A stretch of 43,970 nt of DNA. Origin: Dehalococcoidales bacterium (GTDB taxonomy: Bacteria; Chloroflexota; Dehalococcoidia; Dehalococcoidales; UBA3254). The translations under genes and the position numbers were made by a program. Every line of letters begins with the position of its first letter. Position 1 is the stretch's first letter. Location: positions 1 through 43,970 of the forward strand of contig JAFGOB010000068.1 in NCBI GenBank assembly GCA_016926695.1. The letters run 5' to 3'. This document shows positions 8,134 through 17,162 of the stretch, piece by piece. Under the pieces are notes generated by a model. The model saw only the letters and a list, made by a program, of their open reading frames with translations, was not told the origin of the DNA and did not search any database.

Positions 8134-9684
8134 ATGGCAAAAAGCAAAACAAAGCAGTCCAATGGTGCTAACCTGGGTTTTGAAGAAAAACTCTGGCAGG
8201 CCGCTGATAGACTCAGAAATAATATGGATGCTGCCGAGTATAAAAATGTAGTCTTGGGGCTTATATTCCTGAAATATATCTCGGATGCCTTCCAAGAGCG
8301 TTACGATCACCTGCAGAAAGAAGAATACGCGGACCCTGAGGATAGGGATGAATACACAGCATCGAATATATTTTGGGTGCCGCCTGAGGCACGATGGCAT
8401 TACCTCCAGAAAAACGCGAAACAGCCGGAAATCGGTAAAATGGTTGATGATGCCATGTTTGCAATTGAGCGTGATAACCGTTCACTGAAAGGCGTTCTTC
8501 CTAAAGAGTATGCCCGGCCGGCACTAGATAAACAGCGTCTAGGTGAGCTGATAGATTTAATCAGTAGCATCGGACTTGGTGATGCTGAAAACCGCTCGAA
8601 AGACATTCTTGGAAGAGTTTATGAATATTTCTTAGGTCAGTTTGCTAGCGCCGAGGGGAAAAAGGGTGGACAATTCTATACAGCTCGTTGTGTTGTCCAA
8701 ACACTTGTCGAGATGTTAGCGCCTTACAAAGGTCGTGTTTTTGACCCTTGCTGTGGTTCCGGCGGTATGTTTGTTCAAAGCGAAAAGTTTATCGAGTCCC
8801 ACGGTGGGCGGCTTGGTGATATCTCAATTTATGGACAGGAATCAAACCCTACTACCTGGCGTCTATGTAAAATGAACCTTGCTATCCGTGGTATCGAAGG
8901 TGATATTGGCCAACAGTACGCTGATTCTTTCAGGAATGATTTGCATAAAGACCTGAAGGCAGATTTTATTATGGCAAATCCCCCCTTTAACGACCATTAC
9001 TGGAGTGGTGATCAGCTAAGGGAAGATGTCCGTTGGAAATATGGTGTACCTCCGGTTGGGAATGCTAACTATGCTTGGGTTCAACACTTTATATATCATT
9101 TGGCGCCTACTGGTCTTGCTGGTTTTGTCTTGGCCAATGGCTCAATGTCAACAAACCAGTCTGGTGAGGGAGAAATCCGCAAGAACATAATTGAGGCTGA
9201 TCTGGTAGATTGCATGATATCACTACCAGGGCAACTCTTCTATAACACACCTATTCCTGTTTGCTTATGGTTTCTAGCCCGTGATAAGAAGAACCACCGT
9301 TTCCGTGATCGCAGGGGAGAAACCTTGTTCATTGATGCGCGTCAATTGGGGCAGATGATGGATAGGGTGCACCGTGAACTGACAGAAGAAGATATAACAC
9401 GAATTGCTAGTGCTTATCATGCTTGGCGTAAGGACGAAGGCGCAGTAGATTATGAAGATGTCCCGGGGTTCTGTAGGTCGGCCACAATAGAGGAGATCAA
9501 GTCTCGTAATTACATACTTACCCCCGGACGTTACGTAGGCGCTGAAGAAGTAGACGATGATGATGAACCATTTGAGGAGAAGATGATAAGAATGACTGAA
9601 ACGCTAGGAAGCCAGTTTGAAGAATCGGCTAAACTCGAAGCTTCAATCATTGCCAATCTTAAGGAATTAGGTTATGAATTCTAA
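8134..9684 (+). CDS. hsdM: Type I restriction-modification system, DNA methyltransferase subunit HsdM
   Basis: A 516-aa N6-adenine methyltransferase of a type I complex. The N-terminal HsdM_N helical domain spans about residues 15-155, followed by the SAM-binding motif DPCCGSGG (204-211) and the catalytic NPPF motif (282-285). The length is normal for the family. GGAGG lies 7 bases before the ATG. The gene overlaps hsdS by 11 bp, showing translational coupling. With HsdS it forms the modification enzyme; with HsdR, encoded 2.9 kb downstream, the restriction complex. No inactivating lesion is seen. Confidence 0.97.
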   Translation: MAKSKTKQSNGANLGFEEKLWQAADRLRNNMDAAEYKNVVLGLIFLKYISDAFQERYDHLQKEEYADPEDRDEYTASNIFWVPPEARWHYLQKNAKQPEIGKMVDDAMFAIERDNRSLKGVLPKEYARPALDKQRLGELIDLISSIGLGDAENRSKDILGRVYEYFLGQFASAEGKKGGQFYTARCVVQTLVEMLAPYKGRVFDPCCGSGGMFVQSEKFIESHGGRLGDISIYGQESNPTTWRLCKMNLAIRGIEGDIGQQYADSFRNDLHKDLKADFIMANPPFNDHYWSGDQLREDVRWKYGVPPVGNANYAWVQHFIYHLAPTGLAGFVLANGSMSTNQSGEGEIRKNIIEADLVDCMISLPGQLFYNTPIPVCLWFLARDKKNHRFRDRRGETLFIDARQLGQMMDRVHRELTEEDITRIASAYHAWRKDEGAVDYEDVPGFCRSATIEEIKSRNYILTPGRYVGAEEVDDDDEPFEEKMIRMTETLGSQFEESAKLEASIIANLKELGYEF

Positions 9685-10867
9685 TTGGAACCTGAAAAAG
9701 TTCGGAGTCTGCGCCACACTAGTGCGAGATTCTTGTATACCCTCAGAGATCGATAGTGTCCCCTATATCGGTCTGGAACATATTGAAGAAGGTACATTGC
9801 GGCTCCTCGGAGTCGGAGATAGCAGAGATGTAGTAAGCACTAAAGCTCGTTTTAAGGCGGGAGATATTCTTTTCGGGAAACTCCGTCCGTATTTTAGGAA
9901 AGTAATCCAACCAAAATTTTCGGGTATATGTTCAACTGATATCTGGGTGGTTCGGGCAAAAGAAGGTACTGAACAGGGTTTCTTATACTATTGGATGGCA
10001 TCTAATGACTTCGTAGATACAGCAACTAGAGCTTCTGAAGGTACAAAGATGCCACGTGCAAAATGGGATTTCCTCGAAGGGGTAGAGAAGCCCTGCCCTT
10101 CCCTTCCAGAGCAGCGCGCTATTGCATCAATTCTCAGATCTTTAGATGATAAAATCGAGCTAAACCGCCAGATGAACAAAACCCTCGAATCAATGGCACA
10201 GGCAATTTTTAAGAGCTGGTTTATAGATTTTGAGCCTTTCCTGGACCAAGGTATGCAAGATTCCCAAATTGGACCAATACCAATTGGATGGGAATCCAAA
10301 CCCCTTGATACAATTGCCGATTTTTTAAATGGTCTTGCTCTACAAAAATACCCTCCAGAAGGAGACGATTTCCTACCAGTCATCAAAATTGTGGAATTGA
10401 GAAGAGGTGTGACCGATTCAAGCGGAAAGGCAAGCCCCTTCATTGATAAGGCTTACGTTGTCCAAGACGGGGATATTCTTTTTTCTTGGTCAGGAAGTTT
10501 GGAGGTTTGTATTTGGTGTGGTGGTGAAGGGGCATTAAACCAACACTTATTCAAAGTAACATCAGCTAAATATCCAAAGTGGTTTTATTATCATTGGATT
10601 AAATATCACCTGCCGGAATTTCAAGCGATAGCAGCCGGTAAAGCTACTACTATGGGACATATTCAGCGATACCATTTGAGTAATGCCTATGTGACAGTGC
10701 CATTAAGAGATCAACTGGAACGCGCGGATAAGATAATGAGTCCAATTATTGAACAAATAATACAAAATAACTTGCAAGCTCGTACATTAGCTAACATTCG
10801 AGATACCTTATTACCCAAATTATTATCTGGTGAAATTAGAATAGAAAACATAAATAGCACAAGCTGA
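9674..10867 (+). CDS. hsdS: Type I restriction-modification specificity subunit HsdS
   Basis: A 397-aa protein with two target-recognition domains. The first covers residues about 1-145, ending in [29 protein letters not shown] (given here in outline), the classic conserved helix. The second covers about 205-345, ending in [21 protein letters not shown] and the terminal [13 protein letters not shown] block. Each domain reads one half of a split DNA target. Length and architecture are normal. It overlaps hsdM and is followed closely by a small cysteine protein, not by hsdR. Confidence 0.95.
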   Translation: MNSNWNLKKFGVCATLVRDSCIPSEIDSVPYIGLEHIEEGTLRLLGVGDSRDVVSTKARFKAGDILFGKLRPYFRKVIQPKFSGICSTDIWVVRAKEGTEQGFLYYWMASNDFVDTATRASEGTKMPRAKWDFLEGVEKPCPSLPEQRAIASILRSLDDKIELNRQMNKTLESMAQAIFKSWFIDFEPFLDQGMQDSQIGPIPIGWESKPLDTIADFLNGLALQKYPPEGDDFLPVIKIVELRRGVTDSSGKASPFIDKAYVVQDGDILFSWSGSLEVCIWCGGEGALNQHLFKVTSAKYPKWFYYHWIKYHLPEFQAIAAGKATTMGHIQRYHLSNAYVTVPLRDQLERADKIMSPIIEQIIQNNLQARTLANIRDTLLPKLLSGEIRIENINSTS

Positions 10868-10879
10868 TGGAATAAGTAT

Positions 10880-11125
10880 ATGACAAATAAAAAGAGAAAT
10901 GAAACGAATAACAACCAACAAGCAAGCTCTTTTCGTGCTCCACTTCGGCCAGGAGATACCGAAACTCAAACAGTGGGTTGTAGATATACAAATCCCGATA
11001 TTTGTGCAAAGCATTCTCTTCCCGCTGTTTGTGCTTTTGTGCGCAAAGATGGAATTTGTCTCTCTCCGCCCAAATCATGGGCTAAACAATATAAGCGTTT
11101 AAAAGTATTGTCAGGAGATAGTTAA
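10880..11125 (+). CDS. Small cysteine-containing protein between hsdS and hsdR
   Basis: An 81-aa protein starting 12 bases after hsdS. Its C-terminal half has four evenly placed cysteines (C-x7-C, then PAVC and DGIC) followed by PPKSWAKQYKRL, which looks like a conserved compact or metal-binding domain rather than a chance ORF. The N-terminal 25 residues are polar and low complexity. I do not recognise the family. The ribosome site is weak, so expression may depend on coupling with hsdS. Confidence 0.55.
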   Translation: MTNKKRNETNNNQQASSFRAPLRPGDTETQTVGCRYTNPDICAKHSLPAVCAFVRKDGICLSPPKSWAKQYKRLKVLSGDS

Positions 11126-11205
11126 AGGGCAGACATGCATTTAGAAAAAGTATCCATATTAAGATGCTTTCGAGAAATAAATCGAGAAGAATTTTTGGAG
11201 GCAGT

Positions 11206-11916
11206 ATGACAACAACATATAACGTATATTGTGATGAAAGCTGCCACCTGGAGAATGACCATCAGAAAGTGATGGTTTTAGGGGCTGTTTGGAGCCCGAT
11301 GGAAAAAGTCCGTGATATTTCGGTTAGACTACGCGAAATTAAGAAAAAGTACGGTTTATCACATACATTTGAAACAAAGTGGACAAAGGTGTCTCCGGCA
11401 AAGCAGGATTTCTATCTAGATTTAGTAGATGATTTCTTCAACGATGAAAATCTCCATTTTCGAGCTTTGGTTATCCCGGATAAATCCAAATTACGGCATG
11501 AATTATACGGACAAGACCATGATACTTGGTATTACAAGATGTACTTTGATATGTTGAAAGTGATATTCGAGCCTCATGCCCGTTATCGTATCTATTTAGA
11601 TATTAAAGACACCAGAAGTTCGATCAAAATTGATAAGCTCCACGATGTACTCTGTAATAATATTTACGACTTCGAAAAACAGATTATTGAGCGTGTGCAG
11701 ACCGTTCGTTCTCATGAGGTCGAGTTATTACAATTAACAGACCTATTGATAGGAGCTGTGTCGTATGTAAACCGGGAATTAAGTGATAACTCCGCAAAAG
11801 TGGCACTTGTTGAAAAAATCCGAGAACGTTCCGGATATACGTTAACCAAAACAAACTTACTGCGGGAGACCAAATTAAATATCTTTATATGGCAAGCTAC
11901 GGAGATACAAGGATGA
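11206..11916 (+). CDS. DUF3800 family protein
   Basis: A 236-aa protein from the ATG at 11206, selected by the TTGGAGGCAG ribosome site. It begins with YNVYCDESCHLENDH, the DxS/DES opening of DUF3800, and has a later YLDIKD segment and a VELLQLTDLLIGAV segment with the expected acidic residues of an RNase H-like fold. DUF3800 proteins are common in phages, mobile elements and defence islands; their activity is mostly uncharacterised and a nuclease role is suspected. Its stop overlaps the next start (ATGA), so the two genes form a translationally coupled pair inside the hsd cluster. Confidence 0.85.
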   Translation: MTTTYNVYCDESCHLENDHQKVMVLGAVWSPMEKVRDISVRLREIKKKYGLSHTFETKWTKVSPAKQDFYLDLVDDFFNDENLHFRALVIPDKSKLRHELYGQDHDTWYYKMYFDMLKVIFEPHARYRIYLDIKDTRSSIKIDKLHDVLCNNIYDFEKQIIERVQTVRSHEVELLQLTDLLIGAVSYVNRELSDNSAKVALVEKIRERSGYTLTKTNLLRETKLNIFIWQATEIQG

Positions 11917-12413
11917 CTACTATTTCTGATTGGCTGCCATCTTTAGTGCTACTTCAAGATTATGGTGGGGATTGGGAGCAATATATTGATGCAGTATATC
12001 AATATTTTAAAAATGATTTTATTGATTCGAAACCAAAATATGATGATAAAGTTGTACAGCTAAAAAGGCATCCTCTATTTCAAGATAAAGAATATGCCTT
12101 TTGGCATGTTACTTCCGAAGGAGAAGAAGAGGAGGAAAGAACACCAGACATCCGGCGTTGCGAACGTATACGTTGGCCACGGCCAATAATTGAACATTAC
12201 TGTAATGAAAACGTTAGATGCTGGCCTAATAAAAGGGGAAGGGATAAACGCATAGTATTATGGTTATTCAACGAAGACTATGTGGTAGTACTCGCCGATA
12301 GGAAAAAGTATGTACTATTGTGGACAGCCTATATGGTGTCGTACCGTCACACAAAGGAGAAACTTCTAAAAGAATATGAAGAATACCATAAAATACAGAA
12401 ACCGCCTCAATGA
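11913..12413 (+). CDS. Hypothetical partner of the DUF3800 protein
   Basis: A 166-aa protein whose ATG overlaps the DUF3800 stop codon by four bases (ATGA). It has no membrane segment. It contains a WHVTSEG turn, the run RRCERIRWPRPIIEH, and a C-terminal strand series (KRIVLWLFNEDYVVVLADRKK as two strands, then LLWTAY and a helical tail with EYEEYHK). The basic, His-containing core followed by a small beta sheet recalls BECR-type RNase toxins, but I cannot prove it. Coupling with DUF3800 suggests a two-component unit, perhaps toxin/antitoxin-like or an accessory defence pair. Confidence 0.65.
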   Translation: MTTISDWLPSLVLLQDYGGDWEQYIDAVYQYFKNDFIDSKPKYDDKVVQLKRHPLFQDKEYAFWHVTSEGEEEEERTPDIRRCERIRWPRPIIEHYCNENVRCWPNKRGRDKRIVLWLFNEDYVVVLADRKKYVLLWTAYMVSYRHTKEKLLKEYEEYHKIQKPPQ

Positions 12414-12534
12414 GACGGTATCGTTACTCCTTCTACACATGGCAGATGAGCTATTACCATTATAAGTTAACATATAGTTTTTGTCAATAGGACGGTTTCT
12501 CATGCAATATATATTGAATTTGAGGAAATACTAA

Positions 12535-15500
12535 ATGATATCGATGATGGAATCTGTTGTCGAAGAAGCTGCTATTGAATGGTTCAAAGCACTTGGTTAC
12601 CAATATCTTTTTGGGCCTGATATCGCTTGTGATAGTATATCACCTGAGCGAGAAAGCTATTCACAAGTTATACTTCTTGATCGATTACAGAAAGCTCTAG
12701 GTACCATCAATCCGCGTGTGCCAGATTCAGCTATAGAAGAAGCTTGCCGAAAAGTTAGCCGACCAGAGAGTCCCAACCTCATCATTAACAATCGTCAATT
12801 TCATAAAATGGTTACTAATGGAGTGGATGTCGAGTATAGAAATGAAAGTGGCGATATTATAGGAGACAAAGTCTGGCTGCTTGACTTTAATAATCCTGAT
12901 AACAATGACTGGCTAGCGGTAAATCAATTCACAGTAATCGAGGGGCAAAATCGTCGGCCAGATATAGTGGTATTTATCAACGGTCTTCCGCTAGCTGTAT
13001 TGGAACTCAAGAATCCAGCTGATGAAAACGCTACTATCCGCACTGCGTATAACCAGCTGCAAACATACAAGACGGACATCCCCTCTCTTTTTACTTACAA
13101 TGAGATATTAGTTGTTAGCGATGGAACAGAAGCTCAGGCAGGTACAATAACTTCTGGAGAAGAGTGGTTTTTACCCTGGCGTACTAGAGACGGTGTCAAT
13201 ATAGCTCCGAAAGGCGCTCCTGAACTAGAGATTCTTCTGAATGGGATATTCGACAAAGGCAGGCTTCTTGATTTAATCAGGCATTTTATTGTCTTTGAAG
13301 TCAACGCCAATATAGTAAAAAAGATGGCTGCTTACCATCAATATCATGCGGTCAATGCCGCGGTAGATGCCACGATGAAAGCTACTTCTCCGTCTGGGGA
13401 CAAGCGTGTCGGTGTGGTATGGCACACTCAAGGTGCTGGGAAAAGCCTTACTATGGTTTTCTATTCAGGGAAGGTTATCCTCCATCCACTAATGGAAAAT
13501 CCAACCTTGGTTTTACTTACAGACAGGAATGACCTTGACCAACAGCTTTTCGATAACTTTTCTTTAGCTACTGATCTTTTAAGGCAAAAGCCGGAACAGG
13601 CAGAGAGCCGAGAACACTTAAAAGAACTTCTAAAGGTTGCTTCCGGAGGTATTATTTTTACAACGATTCAAAAGTTCTCACCAGAGGGAGAACACTACCC
13701 ATTATTGTCAGACAGGCGAAATATTATTGTAATAGCTGATGAAGCCCATCGAAGCCAGTATGACTTTATAGATGGGTTCGCTCGTCATATCAGAGATGCT
13801 TTACCAAATGCTTCCTTCATAGGATTTACAGGCACACCTATTGAGAAAGCCGATAGAAATACCCCTGCGGTTTTCGGAAATTATATCAGCATATATGATA
13901 TCCAGCAGGCGGTAGAGGATGGGGCTACAGTTCGAATATTTTACGAGGGTAGGCTAGCAAAAATTGGATTAAAAGAGGAGGAACGGCCCCATATTGATCC
14001 TGATTTCGAAGAGATCATGGAATCAGAAGAAGATACCGTAAGAGAAAAACTGAAGACTAAATGGGCTCGTTTGGAAGCAATGGTTGGTACCGAAAAGCGG
14101 ATAAACCTCATAGCACAAGACATAGTGCAACATTTTGAGCAACGTCTTGAAGTTATGGATGGTAAAGCCATGATTGTATGCATGAGCCGCCGAATCTGTG
14201 TTGATCTTTATAACGCAATCATAAAATTAAAACCTTCATGGCATACTGAAGACGATACGACAGGATTTATAAAAGTCGTTATGACAGGATCTGCAGGCGA
14301 TCCCCTAAGTTTCCAGCCGCACATCAGAAATAAAGTGAGAAGAGAAGCTATTAAAAAGCGAATGAAGGACCTGAAGGACCCTCTCAAACTTGTTATCGTT
14401 CGAGATATGTGGTTAACGGGGTTTGATGCTCCTTGCATGCACACAATGTACATTGATAAACCAATGCGTGGGCATGGTCTTATGCAAGCTATTGCTAGAG
14501 TGAATCGAGTATTCAAAGATAAGCCTGGAGGGCTAATAGTTGACTATCTGGGGCTGGCTGCGGAATTGAAAAAAGCCTTGGCTGAATATACTGAAGGGTC
14601 CAGAGAAGAGACTGGTATCCCACAAGAAGAAGCTGTGGCCTTAATGATTGAGAAATTTGAAATAGTTGCCGAGATGTTCCATGGATTTAATTACTCGAAA
14701 TTCATTGATGGGACTCCCGCTGAACGACTCTCAATTATTCCCGCAGCGATGGAACATGTACTTTCTCAAAAAGATGGCAAACGCCGGTTTCTGCAATCTG
14801 TAAGTGAGCTATCAAAGGCCTTCGCTTTATCGGTACCTAATGAAAAAGCCCTTGAGATAAAAGATGATGTTGGCTTTTTCCAGTCTGTAAAATCGGCAAT
14901 AGTGAAGAATACCCATGTTGCCGGCAAGATAAAGGAAGAAGAACTAGACACTGCTATAAGTCAAATAGTATCCAAAGCCATATCTTCAGATGAGGTAATT
15001 GATATATTTAGCGCAGCTGGCCTCAAGAAACCGGATATATCCATCCTGTCTGATGAATTCTTAGCCGAAGTGCGAGGAATGCCTCATAAAAATCTGGCAT
15101 TTGAAGTCTTACATAAACTTTTAAATGATGAAATCAAAACCAGAGCTAGAAAAAATCTGGTCCAGTCAAGATCATTTTCGGAGATGTTGGAGAATACAAT
15201 AAAACGATACCAAAATCGTACAATCGAGGCTGCTCAAGTAATACTTGAACTTATTGATTTAGCAAAAGAAATCCGGAAAGCTAAATCTCGTGGTGAGAAA
15301 TTGGGGCTAACGGAAGATGAAGAAGCTTTCTATGATGCCCTAGAAGTAAATGATAGTGCGGTAAAAGTATTAGGTGACGAGACTCTAAAGACGATAGCTC
15401 GCGATTTAGTCGAAACAGTCCGGCGTAATATCACTATTGACTGGAATGTGAGAGAGAGTGCCCGAGCCAAACTCCGCACTATGGTTAGACGCTTATTGCG

Positions 15501-15591
15501 TAAGTATGGATATCCACCTGATAAGCAGGAAAAGGCAACTTTGACAGTATTAGAGCAAGCGGAATTGCTCTGCAAGGATTGGAATATATAG
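12535..15591 (+). CDS. hsdR: Type I restriction endonuclease subunit HsdR
   Basis: A 1018-aa motor nuclease. The N-terminal PD-(D/E)XK nuclease domain shows RPDIV (D143) and LELKN (E157, K159). The translocase has Walker A TQGAGKS (298-304), the DEAH box at 402-405 and GFTGTPI as motif III, and the helicase C-half includes [12 protein letters not shown] and QAIARVNR. The C-terminus is the helical DUF3387-type region. All motifs are intact, so the system should be active. ATGATATCG at 12535 follows GAGGAAATACT. The gene is separated from hsdS by three unrelated genes and overlaps or abuts the Mrr-like gene. Confidence 0.97.
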   Translation: MISMMESVVEEAAIEWFKALGYQYLFGPDIACDSISPERESYSQVILLDRLQKALGTINPRVPDSAIEEACRKVSRPESPNLIINNRQFHKMVTNGVDVEYRNESGDIIGDKVWLLDFNNPDNNDWLAVNQFTVIEGQNRRPDIVVFINGLPLAVLELKNPADENATIRTAYNQLQTYKTDIPSLFTYNEILVVSDGTEAQAGTITSGEEWFLPWRTRDGVNIAPKGAPELEILLNGIFDKGRLLDLIRHFIVFEVNANIVKKMAAYHQYHAVNAAVDATMKATSPSGDKRVGVVWHTQGAGKSLTMVFYSGKVILHPLMENPTLVLLTDRNDLDQQLFDNFSLATDLLRQKPEQAESREHLKELLKVASGGIIFTTIQKFSPEGEHYPLLSDRRNIIVIADEAHRSQYDFIDGFARHIRDALPNASFIGFTGTPIEKADRNTPAVFGNYISIYDIQQAVEDGATVRIFYEGRLAKIGLKEEERPHIDPDFEEIMESEEDTVREKLKTKWARLEAMVGTEKRINLIAQDIVQHFEQRLEVMDGKAMIVCMSRRICVDLYNAIIKLKPSWHTEDDTTGFIKVVMTGSAGDPLSFQPHIRNKVRREAIKKRMKDLKDPLKLVIVRDMWLTGFDAPCMHTMYIDKPMRGHGLMQAIARVNRVFKDKPGGLIVDYLGLAAELKKALAEYTEGSREETGIPQEEAVALMIEKFEIVAEMFHGFNYSKFIDGTPAERLSIIPAAMEHVLSQKDGKRRFLQSVSELSKAFALSVPNEKALEIKDDVGFFQSVKSAIVKNTHVAGKIKEEELDTAISQIVSKAISSDEVIDIFSAAGLKKPDISILSDEFLAEVRGMPHKNLAFEVLHKLLNDEIKTRARKNLVQSRSFSEMLENTIKRYQNRTIEAAQVILELIDLAKEIRKAKSRGEKLGLTEDEEAFYDALEVNDSAVKVLGDETLKTIARDLVETVRRNITIDWNVRESARAKLRTMVRRLLRKYGYPPDKQEKATLTVLEQAELLCKDWNI

Positions 15592-15593
15592 AA

Positions 15594-16514
15594 ATGGCCT
15601 TATCGCTTAAGCAAACACAAACTATATCGGAAGTTGCGGAGTTTCTTTATACTTTACTCCCTGGACAGGCTCACCCCTTTGCAGACCAAAGTATATCTTT
15701 TGCTGGAATTGCAAAGGATATGAAGCTTGCTCAGTTTTGGCAAGGCGGGAGTAAACGCCCTGCTATCACTGCCCTTTTGGAAAATACATTAGATCAAAGA
15801 AGTGACAAATTTTGTTCTTTAGTGCTTGAGATTGTGCGGAGGGGAATGAAGTATCGAGGTAGTAAAGGGAGTTCTATTACTAAAGAAGAAGTAATGTTTT
15901 TGAATGACTTAATAAAAGAATTAGGATTCAAAATACCAGAATTATGGGATCAAAGCTTCCTTTCTACGTTACCAAAAGAAAAACCTGAACAAGATACAGA
16001 GACGACGCAAGTTACTAAGGAGCAATTAAGCGAATTACGTAATAGCCTTTTTAATATTGAAAAACTCTCCCCTCAGCAAAAGGGATTTGAGTTCGAACGT
16101 TTTCTAAATACTCTATTCAGTGTGTTTAACTTAGAACCAAGATCATCCTTTCGCCTTCAAGGTGAGCAGATTGATGGTAGCATCGAGTTTGAAAATCATA
16201 TTTATCTGATAGAGGCTAAATATCAAGCGATGCCAGTAGGGCAAGCGGACCTGCTAATTTTCAGAAGTAAAGTTGAAGGAAAGGCAACTTGGTCAAGAGG
16301 TATTTTTATCAGCATTAGTAGTTTTACAGAGGATGGATTGGTAGCCTTTTCTAAGGGAAGACCTACAAATCTAATAACGTTTAATGGGCAAGATTTATTT
16401 TTCATATTGGATGGGCAGATGTCTCTAGATCAAGCAATTAGACTCAAAGCAAGGAGAGCCGCAGAGACTGGAGAGGTGATGGTCCCGGTTAACCAATTAC
16501 TTATTGAACAATAA
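15594..16514 (+). CDS. Mrr-like restriction endonuclease
   Basis: A 306-aa protein from the ATG at 15594, two bases after the hsdR stop; a TTG at 15579 inside hsdR is an alternative. The N-terminal about 150 residues are a helical, probably DNA-reading domain; the C-terminal domain (about 155-280) begins FEFERFLNTLF and has QIDGSIEF with YLIEAKYQ, the D...E-x-K centre of the Mrr_cat family of type IV-like endonucleases, then a long helix and strand ending LITFNGQDL. Mrr enzymes cut modified or foreign DNA. Placement directly behind hsdR makes it part of the same transcript. Confidence 0.85.
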   Translation: MALSLKQTQTISEVAEFLYTLLPGQAHPFADQSISFAGIAKDMKLAQFWQGGSKRPAITALLENTLDQRSDKFCSLVLEIVRRGMKYRGSKGSSITKEEVMFLNDLIKELGFKIPELWDQSFLSTLPKEKPEQDTETTQVTKEQLSELRNSLFNIEKLSPQQKGFEFERFLNTLFSVFNLEPRSSFRLQGEQIDGSIEFENHIYLIEAKYQAMPVGQADLLIFRSKVEGKATWSRGIFISISSFTEDGLVAFSKGRPTNLITFNGQDLFFILDGQMSLDQAIRLKARRAAETGEVMVPVNQLLIEQ

Positions 16515-16544
16515 AAATTCATAACTAAAGTCATAGGAGAAAAA

Positions 16545-17033
16545 ATGGCTTACAATGTCTTCTTAAGTCATAGTGAAAAAGATCAACCATGGGTACAGTG
16601 GATAGCTGATAACGCAAGTAGCATTGATATTAATGTATATATGTATGAACATGATGTTCAGCCAGGCACTTCAATAGCCCTAAAAGTGCAATCTGCGATC
16701 GAGAATTGCCAAGCACTAGTGGTGTTGCTTACCCCACATAGTGAATATTCACCGTATGTCCAACAAGAAATAGGTTTTGCTCAGGCCAAAGACAAACCTA
16801 TTATTCCTCTTGTTCAACCTGGTGTATCACCAAGATGTATGGCTATGTTACAAGGAGTTGAGTATATTTCCTTTGATCCTGCAAATCCTGAATTAGCCTT
16901 ATCTCATCTTCTAAATTATCTTAGCAGACTTAAGGAAGCCAGAGAAACGGACCAAGCTATATTAATGGGTTTGGGGACGTTATTTTTTCTAGCATTACTT
17001 GGTAAAAGAGACCAAGGAAAAAGAATCCTTTAG
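16545..17033 (+). CDS. TIR-domain protein with C-terminal hydrophobic helix
   Basis: A 162-aa protein with a TIR domain at residues 1-125: VFLSHSEKDQPWVQWI as box 1, the VYMYEHDVQPG loop, and SEYSPYVQQEIGFA carrying the expected catalytic glutamate (E75). Bacterial TIR domains hydrolyse NAD+ or make signalling nucleotides in antiphage systems. A hydrophobic stretch at about 138-152 followed by basic residues looks like a short membrane anchor, which is unusual for such a small TIR protein. AGGAG lies 6-10 bases before the ATG. The next gene encodes a four-helix membrane protein, making a shared membrane function plausible. Confidence 0.88.
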   Translation: MAYNVFLSHSEKDQPWVQWIADNASSIDINVYMYEHDVQPGTSIALKVQSAIENCQALVVLLTPHSEYSPYVQQEIGFAQAKDKPIIPLVQPGVSPRCMAMLQGVEYISFDPANPELALSHLLNYLSRLKEARETDQAILMGLGTLFFLALLGKRDQGKRIL

Positions 17034-17162
17034 AAATAATATGATCCCGATTATTACAAAATTTGATAAACCACTGGGTAATCCTAGTGTTGTGAAATTA
17101 AAGACTAGAAGTTAAAGTTAGCAGGAAGAGATAACCGATAACTCATCATCAAATTCGAAAAA

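Noticed and set aside
17041..17115. A 24-codon ORF after the TIR gene
   Set aside because: Too short and without a ribosome site; likely chance.
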